This document shows positions 6,949 through 16,000 of a stretch of 64,000 nt of DNA, piece after piece (position 1 is the first letter of the stretch; each line of letters starts with the position of its first letter). Both the position numbers and the translations under genes were made by a program. The notes below the pieces were generated by a model, which was given only the letters and a program-made list of their open reading frames with translations, was not told where the DNA came from and made no database searches. The DNA lies in assembly GCA_030625815.1 (NCBI GenBank), contig DAOUQF010000001.1, positions 1-64,000 of the forward strand. Direction: 5' to 3'. Source of the stretch: Eubacteriales bacterium. GTDB lineage: Bacteria > Bacillota > Clostridia > Tissierellales > GPF-1.

Positions 6949-7977
6949 TTACAGCTTTTCAGCCTCAACAATACAATAAAATGGTTCGATATCAAGTTTC
7001 TCGCCGAACTGGTAGATTTCTGTTGCTTTTAATCCACATTCTTTTAAGAATGATTCAACCGCTGCTTTCGGATCATTCGACATATCTATTCCAAATTTCC
7101 ATGGCTCTCCCATTTTTCCTATCATTCTTGACGTTTTTTTAACTGTTTTTGAAGTCTCACCTAATACGAATGATTTGGAATAAAAGTCTTGAGCGATGAT
7201 GCTCCCGGCTACACATAAATCAGCCATTTGTCTAAGTGATTCTTTGACAGTATCATCTTCTAAAAACAATGAAACGCTTTCCCAAAGGAACAAAGTCTTT
7301 TTCGTTTTATCAAAACCAGCTCTTAATAGATTATCAACCCAAGATTCGTTTGAATAATCAACTGGGATATAGTTGATCCAATCATGCTGTAACCCTGTTT
7401 TTTTCAATGTTTCGATTTTAATATTGATTGTTTGAACCTGATCGAGTTCGAAAACCTTCACTTCTTTTCCTTTTGTGAATGGCAAAGCGATTAGATCGAA
7501 TCCAACTCCAGGAATGACAATCTGATCCACTTCATCAACATATTTTTCCATGATCTTGTCAAACTTGAGCAACCGAATACCCGCTGTGGATTCTAAGGTC
7601 TCTTCACCTGGTTCAACAAGTTTTCCAAGCTTGGTGGTGAAACCAAATAACCGTTGGGAAATGATAAGAGCTCCCAAAGTCGACCACAAACCAAAATGTG
7701 ATTCACAAGGAAACTTTTTAGTGAATGCAACAGAAAGGGGATCTGGTCTGGTGTTAAAATAATGCATGATCCACCTGTATTGTAGTGCTTGACCTGCCGA
7801 GAAGGAGACACCCAGTTTCTTGCTTTTTCTCATTTCCTTGTAAAGGCCATCGATTAGTCCAATAATGGCAAAAGGAATGAAGATTATTTGAATGGGTATA
7901 TAAAGGATGATTTGAAGAAGCTTAGTTAAGAAACGCAATATTCCGGGAAGCTGTTTTTTTGTGTTTTTATCTGCCAT
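6949..7977 (-). CDS. Leucine carboxyl methyltransferase-like class I SAM methyltransferase
   Basis: The 342-residue protein begins with a hydrophobic segment (about 10-42, possibly a membrane anchor) followed by an LCM/PPM-like methyltransferase domain. Motif I reads IPGVGFD and the acidic loop VFELD, with a later LFLWESVSLFL segment matching the family's (W/F)E(G/S) region. Family members methylate carboxyl groups or small metabolites; the substrate is unknown. ATG 7977 is chosen because GGAGGAGGATCTT precedes it; the ATG 15 bases upstream lies inside that region without a site. The gene follows the CopZ-like gene by 24 bases on the same strand, so the two are probably cotranscribed. Confidence 0.75.
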   Translation of the reverse strand: MADKNTKKQLPGILRFLTKLLQIILYIPIQIIFIPFAIIGLIDGLYKEMRKSKKLGVSFSAGQALQYRWIMHYFNTRPDPLSVAFTKKFPCESHFGLWSTLGALIISQRLFGFTTKLGKLVEPGEETLESTAGIRLLKFDKIMEKYVDEVDQIVIPGVGFDLIALPFTKGKEVKVFELDQVQTINIKIETLKKTGLQHDWINYIPVDYSNESWVDNLLRAGFDKTKKTLFLWESVSLFLEDDTVKESLRQMADLCVAGSIIAQDFYSKSFVLGETSKTVKKTSRMIGKMGEPWKFGIDMSNDPKAAVESFLKECGLKATEIYQFGEKLDIEPFYCIVEAEKL

Positions 7978-8001
7978 AAGATCCTCCTCCATTTGGACTA
8001 T

Positions 8002-8454
8002 CTAACTATTCTTAATAAAGTCAGCGATGGTACTTGAACAGCATTTGCCGGTTGGGTTTTTATGTAGGCAGTCACAGTTTTTCATCGCACCGGTTGCTTC
8101 CATGATCAGACGAACATCCTTCGTATTAAGCTCTTTGATCGCTTTTTCGATATCAGATTCACGAACGGAGGAGCAATAACATAAAAACTTTTCTTTGGCT
8201 TCGCTTTTATACCAAACAGGAACGGAGACTTCTGTCGTCGTATAGGAATCGCTCTTATTATAGTAGACAATCTCACATTCCGGAGTCATGCAAATATGAT
8301 ATTGATCAGGTGTGATGTTTTGATGTTTTTCCAAGACGAGGCTGTCAACGGTTGTTTCTGATACAGGTTGACCTTTTTCACCACATCTAGGGCAAAGCGT
8401 GATTGATTCTTCAACTGAAGAAGTTTGGAAGTTTCAACAATTTTTATGGGTCAT
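8002..8454 (-). CDS. CopZ-like [2Fe-2S] metallochaperone, probable selenoprotein (in-frame UGA at codon 7)
   Basis: A conventional ORF call would start at 8334, but homology continues upstream in frame. The protein reads MTHKNC-UGA-NFQTSSVEES, then CPRCGEKGQPV, YHICMTPECEIVYY, FLCYCSSV and KNPTGKCC. That is the zinc-ribbon plus BFD-like iron-sulfur layout of CopZ-type copper/mercury metallochaperones. No ATG, GTG or TTG lies in frame between the TGA (8434-8436) and CPRCG, and AAGGAGATGG precedes the ATG at 8454. Cysteine homologues as I recall them start with a CC pair, so C-UGA fits Sec replacing the second Cys. A hairpin (TTCTTC, loop AGTT, GAAGAA) starts 12 bases after the TGA, with a G in the loop, as expected of a bacterial SECIS. 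The alternative is a gene broken by one point mutation. Confidence 0.75.
8412..8433 (-). promoter_or_regulatory. Candidate bacterial SECIS hairpin
   Basis: Directly downstream of the in-frame TGA on the minus strand, TTCTTC and GAAGAA pair around AGTT. The loop begins about 17 bases after the TGA and has G at its second position. This agrees with the loose bacterial SECIS consensus (short stem, small loop with an early G, 16-37 bases from UGA) as I remember it. Confidence 0.5.
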
Positions 8455-8625
8455 TTTTTCCATCTCCTTTTACTATATTTACACGACTTGACTGTAATAA
8501 ACGTAAAACGAAACAATTGACTGATGGCGCTGCCAGTTCAAGTGACTCGAACGTGGTAAGATACATATATGTTGCTTTAATTATATCATCAATTGTCAGT
8601 TTTTCGGGTCTGAATAAACTGAAAT

Positions 8626-8654
8626 TGTAACGCTATGTTATAGTTTGATATAAT
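8626..8654 (+). promoter_or_regulatory. Sigma-A-type promoter of the flavoprotein gene
   Basis: TTGTAA (8626-8631) and TATAAT (8649-8654) are 17 bases apart, about 100 bases before the start at 8753. Confidence 0.6.
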
Positions 8655-8752
8655 AGAGCCAACGAGTGGAAGATTGATGAAAGCTTTGACTATGTGATGG
8701 CGCTAGATCCGAAATAAAGGAAAGATCAGCTTATTAAAAAAGGGTGGTAACG

Positions 8753-9376
8753 ATGAAGATTTTAGCGATAAACGGAAGCGGAAGAAGCAATGGCAATACA
8801 AAACGGCTGCTAAAAGAGTGCGAATACATCATGAAGGATACAGATGAATTCGAAGTGATTGATTTATCCACCTATGATTTTTCGGGCTGCATCGGTTGCG
8901 AAGGATGTGCGAAAACCTATCAATGTGTGATTCGAGACGACATGCAGAAGTTGTATCCCAAAATTGAAGAGGCGGATGGACTGGTTTTAGCTTCGCCTAC
9001 ATATTTTTATAATATTTCTTCAAAGATGAAAGCCTTTATTGAACGCTTGTATCCATATGAGATTTTCCATAAGGAGGATCGACATGTGTGGCTGAGTTAT
9101 ACAGAAGTGTTTGGTCTCAAATATGGGCTGGTGATTGGCGTATGTGAACAATTAAAAGAGGAAGATATGGGGTTTACCATCGAAGCGATGAGCATGCCGT
9201 TGCAGAGCCTGGGGTATAGGGTTGTGGATGAAGTGAAAGTGCTGAATCTTTTTACACGGCATGAGGCGGAGAAAGATGATGAATCTTTAGAAAAGGTTAG
9301 AGATGGGATGCGGAAACTCTATCAAACAATCGAACTCAAGCAAGAGTTGCTTTCAGCAAAAAGGTCTGCGAAATAA
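8753..9376 (+). CDS. NADPH-dependent FMN reductase / flavodoxin-fold oxidoreductase
   Basis: The 207-residue protein has the flavodoxin-like FMN-phosphate loop NGSGRSNGNTKR near the N terminus and SPTYFYNISSKMKAFIER, which contacts the isoalloxazine ring. CIGCEGCAKTYQC at about 44-56 resembles the compact cysteine motif of iron-sulfur flavoproteins and related multimeric flavodoxin WrbA-like proteins, so it may bind an Fe-S cluster or use thiols. ATG 8753 is preferred over the in-frame GTG at 8744, which overlaps the GGGTGG site. It stands alone with its own promoter. The physiological acceptor is unknown. Confidence 0.8.
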   Translation: MKILAINGSGRSNGNTKRLLKECEYIMKDTDEFEVIDLSTYDFSGCIGCEGCAKTYQCVIRDDMQKLYPKIEEADGLVLASPTYFYNISSKMKAFIERLYPYEIFHKEDRHVWLSYTEVFGLKYGLVIGVCEQLKEEDMGFTIEAMSMPLQSLGYRVVDEVKVLNLFTRHEAEKDDESLEKVRDGMRKLYQTIELKQELLSAKRSAK

Positions 9377-9463
9377 AAGGCTGAATGCGCGTTATAAAAG
9401 TTGATGCGTTAGTAACAAGAAGCGCTGGTTTTGTGATGCGTAACATTTAGGAGGAAATACGAC

Positions 9464-9781
9464 ATGAATGGATTGTTGAATATTGTGAGTTTAATTCTGG
9501 GGCTATGTGCATGGATGATTCCAATCGTTATTTTACTTAAAAAGAATACTTCACAAAGGAATGCCATAAAAGGGATCGTTATAAGCTTTATTTGTGCCTT
9601 GCTCGCCATGTTGATGCAAATGATGGAGACCAAACAAGTGGTAGCCCGTAATGACTGGAGTGCGTTGATGGACACGCAAGGGGCGGTCGTTTTTGGTGCG
9701 ATGGTATTAATCGTTGTTGTTGCTATACTGAATGGGATTATATGGGTTCGTTTGTTTGATCCTAGCGTACCTGAAGAGTAA
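9464..9781 (+). CDS. Small integral membrane protein of unknown function
   Basis: The 105-residue protein has three predicted membrane segments (about 5-24, 35-52 and 72-95) with a short soluble loop, KQVVARNDW, between the second and third. A strong AGGAGGAAATACGAC precedes the ATG. No family is recognised with certainty. It follows the flavoprotein gene by 87 bases in the same orientation but need not be functionally linked. Confidence 0.7.
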   Translation: MNGLLNIVSLILGLCAWMIPIVILLKKNTSQRNAIKGIVISFICALLAMLMQMMETKQVVARNDWSALMDTQGAVVFGAMVLIVVVAILNGIIWVRLFDPSVPEE

Positions 9782-9832
9782 ACTAAACGTTATTTTGAAT
9801 AATGGGGACAGAACAAATTCCCAACCTTGCTA

Positions 9833-10102
9833 CCCAAAATTGCGTGGAATCAGCCCATGTTTACCGACCACGGTACGTTTATTATCGGCTTTAGCGTATC
9901 CAAACACCATTTGGCTGTTGCCCCGGAATGAGTAGCGATCAACCATTTTTCAGAGAAAATTTTGAAAGCTGGCTATGACCATAGCAAGGAGTTGGTGCGG
10001 ATCAGGCGGGACAGCCCAGTTGATTATTCGTTGCTTGAAAGAATCATTGTCTTTAATATGATCGAGAAGGCGGATTGTTCAACTTTCTGGCGCAAAAAAT
10101 GA
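9833..10102 (+). pseudogene. DUF1801 / YdhG-like iron-chaperone pseudogene
   Basis: One frame reads KIAWNQPMFTDHGTFIIGFS and SKHHLAVAPE, then TGA (9929-9931), then VAINHFSEKILKAGYDHSKE, VDYSLLERII and STFWRKK, ending in a stop. This is the familiar DUF1801 / iron-chaperone fold with its N-terminal 30 or so residues missing and one internal stop where homologues typically have Gly or Arg. It is a relic. Confidence 0.75.
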
Positions 10103-10103
10103 G

Positions 10104-10178
10104 AAGTCGATCGACTTATAGGAAGGTGTGCAACTGTGAGTTGCGAAAATTCAAAGCGTAAATTGTGGTGTGCAACTG
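10104..10178. repeat. Palindrome and direct repeats upstream of the XRE gene
   Basis: AAGTCGATCGACTT (10104-10117) is a perfect palindrome. GGTGTGCAACTG occurs at 10125-10136 and again at 10167-10178. These lie 50-120 bases before the XRE start and may be its operators; that role is inference. Confidence 0.4.
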
Positions 10179-10227
10179 CATGAAAGGATATCCTTAATGA
10201 CAGAAAGCATTAGAAGGAGACATAATT

Positions 10228-10761
10228 ATGAATCTGGGAGAAAAAATTCAGCAACTTAGAAAAGCAAGTGGTTTATCGCAGGAACAGCTGGCCGAGCAGC
10301 TTGATGTTTCTCGTCAATCCGTTTCGAAATGGGAACTAAACGAGTCGGTTCCAGATGTAAGAAAAATTGTGATGATAAGCGAGTTATTTTCTGTGTCAAC
10401 CGATGAACTGCTGAAAGAAAGCAAGTCGGAGGAGTCTAGAGTTAATGATGAGTCTAATAAAAAAACTTTGACAATAGAGGGGATTACAAAGGTAAACTTA
10501 GCTCATAAGCAAATCATAATTGGTTTTCTTACGATTGTTGCAGGGCTGATCATGTTTGTATTGGAATTCATGTTCCTACCCGTATTCGGTACCATGCAAA
10601 AAGAGCAGGTGAGTGGACACGGGTTTTACAGTGACTTTATGGATTACGCAAAAGTGCAACCAATGCCGGCTATTTTCGGTGTTACTTTTGTTCTCGTCAT
10701 GGTCGGTATGGCATTTATGTTAAAAGGGTACTTTTATAAAAAACGCAACTTGATTAAATGA
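10228..10761 (+). CDS. XRE-family regulator with C-terminal membrane segments
   Basis: The 177-residue protein starts with a Cro/C1-type helix-turn-helix (about 5-58, with LSQEQLAEQLDVSRQSVSKW), the form common in Firmicutes. After a charged linker it has two hydrophobic segments (about 90-112 and 150-168) that probably anchor it in the membrane. Such membrane-tethered XRE proteins often control adjacent genes or respond to envelope signals. The ATG follows AGAAGGAGACATAATT. Confidence 0.85.
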   Translation: MNLGEKIQQLRKASGLSQEQLAEQLDVSRQSVSKWELNESVPDVRKIVMISELFSVSTDELLKESKSEESRVNDESNKKTLTIEGITKVNLAHKQIIIGFLTIVAGLIMFVLEFMFLPVFGTMQKEQVSGHGFYSDFMDYAKVQPMPAIFGVTFVLVMVGMAFMLKGYFYKKRNLIK

Positions 10762-10819
10762 GTGCAATTGCTGATCCGCTATTCAGTTAAAGTATCATAA
10801 GTGCGTATTTTCTTGGATT

Positions 10820-10850
10820 TTGAGCATAATCTTCTAAAGTATGATATACT
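10820..10850 (+). promoter_or_regulatory. Promoter and long leader of the DEAD-box gene
   Basis: An extended -10 (TG at 10842-10843, TATACT at 10845-10850) with a loose -35 (TTGAGC at 10820) lies about 165 bases before the start codon. It leaves a long 5' leader, a common trait of cold-inducible RNA helicase genes. Regulation by temperature is inference. Confidence 0.45.
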
Positions 10851-11020
10851 CATTAAGTTACGCATTTTTATACAAGATACGCCTCATGTGGAAACAGTGG
10901 TATTGCTAAGAAAAGAGAACTTTTTGAAAGCGGAATAATTCATTGTTAAGGCGTTGCTTTATATAGAAAACTTATTACTGAAAATGAATAGTGAAATAGA
11001 AATTAGAGGAGAACAAGATA

Positions 11021-12433
11021 TTGTTATTTAACGAACTGCAATTAAGCGAGCCGATTCAAGAGGCTCTTGTAACTAAAGGATATACAAAGGCAACCCCCAT
11101 ACAAAGCAAGGCAATTCCAGCGCTATTAAAAGGCGAGGATATGTTGGGATGCGCCCAAACAGGCACAGGAAAGACTGCTGCTTTTTCAATTCCAATATTG
11201 CAAAACCTTTCAACGAAACAAGGGACGCAAAACGGAAAGCGTAGAATCAAGGCTTTGGTTGTGGCACCAACTCGTGAGTTGGCGCTTCAAATCGGCGATT
11301 CGTTCAGAGAGTATGGCACGAATTTGGAACAAAGAACAGCCGTTATTTTTGGCGGAGTGGGTCAAAAGCCACAAACAAACAAATTAGAAAAAGGTGTGGA
11401 TATCCTAGTGGCGACACCGGGCAGACTCCTTGACTTAATTGGACAGGGATATATTGACCTGGGTTATGTCGAGCACTTTGTGCTTGATGAAGCGGATCAA
11501 ATGCTGGATATGGGTATGCTTCGCGACGTGAAAAGGATTATCAAATATCTTCCCGCGAAAAGACAAACCATGTTCTTTTCTGCAACGATGCCAGCTTCGA
11601 TCGCATCATTTGCGGATACCATCTTGAATCAACCTGTGAAAATAACGATCAAGCCGGAGTATTCTCCCATTGATATTATTGAGCAAGAAGTTTATTTTAT
11701 CGACAAGGGAAACAAGACAAACTTATTGATTGATTTGCTGAAGGATAGAAAATATGATTCTGTACTTGTGTTTTCAAGAACCAAACATGGTGCGGATAAA
11801 ATTGTAAAAGCATTAGCTACAAAGGGACTCGATTCCGTAGCGATTCACGGGAACAAATCTCAAACTCGTAGACAAATGGCGCTTAGAGATTTCAAGGAAA
11901 GAAAAGTACGAATTCTTGTGGCAACAGATGTTGCCGCACGTGGATTGGACATTTCTGAACTGTCCCATGTCGTTAACTACAACCTTTCCGAAGTGGCAGA
12001 AACTTATGTACACCGTATCGGTCGTACAGGCAGAGCCGGTCTTGGTGGCAAGGCAATCTCTTTCTGTGATTTTGAAGAAAAAGAGTTGTTGCGAGGCATT
12101 GAAAAACTGATTGGCAAAAAATTGCCAGAAGTTAAAGGGCATGCTTACCCATTGGTTGACACGACGATTAAGCCAAAAGCGAAGCAGGGGCAACGACCAC
12201 AGCGGAGAAATCAAGGCAATTCAGCTTCAGGCGGAAGTGCGAAGCCTTCACGAACGAACAATAGAAAAGCGAAATCGACTCAATCGAATGACAGAAAATC
12301 GAAATCCACGCAAACCAATGGTCGACAGTCAAAACCTACACAAGGGAATGGCAATAAAGCGGCAAGAGGTTCGTTTAAGCAAAAGCGAAGCAGCGGCAAT
12401 GGTGGAAATGAAATTCGAACATCGGGTCGTTAG
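11021..12433 (+). CDS. DEAD-box ATP-dependent RNA helicase (RhlE/CshA type)
   Basis: The 470-residue protein has the full set of DEAD-box motifs: Q motif around TPIQSKAIPAL, AQTGTGKT, PTRELALQ, the DEAD motif in LDEADQMLD, SAT, ARGLDI and HRIGRTGRAG. It unwinds short RNA duplexes with ATP, in ribosome assembly or mRNA decay. From about residue 385 the tail is low-complexity, rich in K, R, S, Q and N with loose repeats (SKSTQTN, SKPTQGN), typical of RNA-binding tails. Translation starts at TTG 11021 behind AGAGGAGAACAAGATA; no in-frame ATG fits the family N terminus. Confidence 0.95.
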   Translation: MLFNELQLSEPIQEALVTKGYTKATPIQSKAIPALLKGEDMLGCAQTGTGKTAAFSIPILQNLSTKQGTQNGKRRIKALVVAPTRELALQIGDSFREYGTNLEQRTAVIFGGVGQKPQTNKLEKGVDILVATPGRLLDLIGQGYIDLGYVEHFVLDEADQMLDMGMLRDVKRIIKYLPAKRQTMFFSATMPASIASFADTILNQPVKITIKPEYSPIDIIEQEVYFIDKGNKTNLLIDLLKDRKYDSVLVFSRTKHGADKIVKALATKGLDSVAIHGNKSQTRRQMALRDFKERKVRILVATDVAARGLDISELSHVVNYNLSEVAETYVHRIGRTGRAGLGGKAISFCDFEEKELLRGIEKLIGKKLPEVKGHAYPLVDTTIKPKAKQGQRPQRRNQGNSASGGSAKPSRTNNRKAKSTQSNDRKSKSTQTNGRQSKPTQGNGNKAARGSFKQKRSSGNGGNEIRTSGR

Positions 12434-12469
12434 AAATAAGTTCATTAGATATTTTAGTGCGAATTAATT

Positions 12470-12529
12470 CTGAAAAAACGATTAATCCCCATACCCTCGC
12501 GAGGGTATGGGGATTAATCGTTTTTTCAG
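12470..12529. terminator. 60-base perfect palindrome acting as a terminator
   Basis: The half 12470-12499 (begins CTGAAAAAACGATTAATCC) is repeated exactly in reverse complement at 12500-12529 with no spacer. As RNA it folds into a G+C-rich hairpin (core CCCCATACCCTCG) flanked by A-rich and U-rich arms, giving a U-tract in both directions. It lies 36 bases after the helicase stop. Confidence 0.85.
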
Positions 12530-13083
12530 TTGTGATCTGGACTTTATGGATTTGTATACCATGGCAGTCTGGGAAGATGGCTTGATTGATGAACCGGGAG
12601 TTTATTGATGTGGTCTATTTAGTATTTTGTGCCAGTATTTCACGGATTGGATGAAAAAGAGCTGTTATGGAAGATCTACCTATTTCTCAGTCTGATGAAT
12701 TAAGAGGATAAAATGGTTTCCAGCAGGCGGTTAAGGAAATTATGATGGCTTGTCATGCAAAGTTGAAATATGAATAAGGATGGATAATGACAGTTGTTTT
12801 CTGCAACTGTTTTTTTGTACACGTTGGTTCATTGCTGGCAAGCTGGAAGAGTGTTCCCGGTGCTTTATTGCGAGGGAAGAAAAGCAGAAGCGTGGCTCAC
12901 TGAACGGCTGTATACAAAACAAATTCATAGTGATAGTATTGAATATGAGGGAAAACCCAAATTTAGTTTAATAAGTAAATTTATAACAAAATGAAGATTG
13001 CCTTTCTGTCATTTGAAACAGAAAACAGGGATATAGATTTTATGGGAAGAACGAGAAATGAGTATGATTGGAAGGAGATATTT
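12530..13083. other. Intergenic stretch with decayed coding remnants
   Basis: About 550 bases between the helicase terminator and the S-layer gene. Short frames look like coding debris: FMDLYTMAVWEDGLIDEPG before a stop near 12608, and CEGRKAEAWLTERLYTKQIH around 12865-12925. Neither could be identified. The hairpin at 12790-12816 sits between them. No intact gene is supported. Confidence 0.4.
12790..12816 (+). terminator. Rho-independent terminator
   Basis: ACAGTTG and CAACTGT pair around TTTTCTG and are followed by six T residues. It probably belonged to the decayed gene upstream. Confidence 0.7.
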
Positions 13084-16000
13084 ATGAAAACCAAGTTCAA
13101 ATTAGGAATTTGTTTTGGGATTGTTATCGGCATGATTTGTGCAATGAGCAATCTGGTGTTTGCATGGGATTCTGGTGAGCATGGGGGAAAGTTTGATCAA
13201 AATAACCCTTGGCCTTCACAATCGGCAACCGATCGATTTTCGTCACACCCTGGGATCACGGATCCGCATGAAGCTGCTTCTTATACCGTTCCCGGAGGTA
13301 CTATTTCCTCATCGATTGTTTTTAGCAATGATGGAAACCAGTATTACTTCTACGTTGATAACTATTTATATTGCGTAAACACGGCTGGCGTTTTTCAGTG
13401 GTCTGTACCATGCGGTGATATCCGCGGGGGGGCTCCGATCGTAGCGGACGATGGGACGATCTATGCTTTGGGATACAGTAGCGTCATTGGATTTAATAGT
13501 AATGGCACGATTGTATTTTCGTCTGATGAATATGGTAAATTTGATGGCGCGGGAGACAACTACTTAACCCTTGATTATTACGGCGGGCTTTTATTTACAC
13601 AGGTACTGACTCAAGTTGCGCAGAATCAATACGGGTATGAAGTTGTATATCGTTTTTTGTCGATGAGCACAGCGTATGTGAACAACCCGATCAAGCTTTC
13701 CTCTAGTTCTTTGCCGCCCTATGATGACCAAGAGAGTGAGAGTTCGGTAGCGGTGGATAATGAGGGATTTGTGTATGTATTCGTCCACGGTACATTATTC
13801 ATTTTTGATAAAGATCGCAATCAAATCCAATCGTTTCCAAACAATGCATTTCTTCTTCCGAACGGATACGATATTACCATAGGACCTGAAAATACGATTT
13901 TTATAGCTACCTATGCCGAACCAAATGATGCATCGTTTAAACGACCGTATGGATCGCTTGTGAAGATTAAGTTTAGTGAGGACCGCAAAACCATACTCGA
14001 GACTGTTGAAATCATAGACAATGGGGATCCTTACAGCAACACCCCATATATAAACAGTAAAGTTGCGGTAGACGGTGAAGGCAATGCGTATGCAGTTACG
14101 GGAAGGGTTGTCTATCCAGACAACGGCGGCGAGCCGTGGCAAGAAACGGGAAGGCTTCTAAAAATCGATGCCAGCAACAACGTCACAGTCTTATATACGT
14201 CGCCGGAAGGTGAGTCGATGTACGATTCTCCAACAATAACAAGCGATGGCATGATTTATTTATGCAATGGCATTGTTATTAATGCGGAGGGAGATGTGCT
14301 ATGGAGCAAACCAAGTTCTTATTCTCAAGCCATTGATAACAATGGTTATGTATACTTTGTAACCGATTCTTCTGTCGCTTCGTATAAGCAAAGAGATTCA
14401 GGGTATCCATTCGTTCCTGCTGCAAGCGCCACGGTTTCAGAAGCGGACCCCATCGACGGCGATTTTAGTTTTAATATGCAAATAAGCCGGGCAGGTGGAA
14501 GCGAGGGAAGCTTTACTGTTGATTACAGAACGGCAGACGATACTGCGGTAGCCGGGGTTGATTATATCGAAACAAAGGGGACAATTACTTTTCAGGATGG
14601 AGAAACATCCAAGTATGTTTGGGTACCCTACAAGAGCGACAGAATAAACACAGGAGACCGTCAGTTTTCATTTCTGATCGAAAATCCAAATGGATGCGAA
14701 GCGTTGCCTGCGGGCACATCGACATTTGCGACGCTGATCATATTGGAAGATGATGAAATTGACAACACGGATCCGTATGTTGTTCACTCAAATCCGGCTG
14801 GTGGAGAAACCAATTATCGAAATGACGGTAATATGCTGATCGAGTTTGATGACTATATTATTGAGGGAAGCAACTTTAGCGAGTTCATTCTCACTGATGG
14901 AACGAATAATATTCCGTTAAAATGCACACTGAATGAGAAAAGCATAACGGTAAACTTCAGCCAACCACTGTTGGATTCTCGAACATATACGCTTTCCATT
15001 GGGGAAGATGCGATCAATGATGAGTCTGGCAACAAGTTGTCCGGAGGATGGTCGGTCAGTTTTTCAACTCCGTCGATTGCCTTTGCGGGAGGCGATGGAA
15101 GTGTGCAAAACCCGTATCTGATCAATTCGGCAAGCTCATTGGATGCCGTCAGGTATTATTCTGACAAGTGCTTTAGATTAATCGGCGATATTGATATGGG
15201 CTCGGCGACTGGATTCGATGGAGATTATTATTATGAGGGCAAAGGGTTTATTCCAATACCTTTCAGCGGTATTTTTGATGGAAACGGAAAAACCATTTCC
15301 AATATGAATATGGATCGAAAGGATGATCAAACATACATTGGTCTTTTTGGAATCAATTATGGCACGATCACGAATCTTTCGGTAGAAAATCATCATATCA
15401 GTTATGAAAATACAAAAAATAAAAGCGTAGCCATTGGTGCGATTGCCGGACAAAACGAAGGAATCATTTTCAACTGTGTGAACAAGTCGACGGTGACTTT
15501 TAAACAATCCGGAAGCATAGCTTATCCGAATAATTATTACCTGGGGGGGATCACCGGTAAAAATTCAGGCACAATAGAAAAATGCGCGAATCTCGGCAAT
15601 GTAAATTCAATCGGAGGATTTTCGTCCAGCCGTTCTAGCATCGGTGGACTTGCGGGCCATAACAATCAAGGCGTCATTCGCACATCCTATAACGATGTGT
15701 CGATCAGTATGCCGACTCTCGAACCAAACAATTCAGTTCTTCTGGGCGGAATCGCCGGTTCGAGTGATGGGACGATTGAAGATTGCTATAACACAAAAGC
15801 AATAGGCAGCGGGTATGGCATATTGGGCAACGACGTGTCTGAATGGTACGCATCAACCAATACCGTCAGATCTTATACCTTAAATAATGAATTTAGCATT
15901 GGTATCATGGGTGGGAAGTATGCCCATGCGTACAATCTCTATCAATTTGGCGGTACCGCAATTGCCAGATATATTATCGATTTTTATAGCGCGCCCGTTA

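Noticed and set aside
6626-6995. Short ORFs on both strands across the large inverted repeat
   Set aside because: They share the same residues (NIPLSEQ) only because the repeat is palindromic; no ribosome sites or families support them.
9833-10102. In-frame TGA in the DUF1801-like sequence as a second selenocysteine site
   Set aside because: The gene lacks its N terminus and start, the residue at this place in homologues is not Cys, and no suitable hairpin follows. It is a pseudogene.
12111-12467. Second protein overlapping the end of the DEAD-box gene
   Set aside because: It is a shadow frame over the low-complexity tail of the helicase, without a ribosome site.
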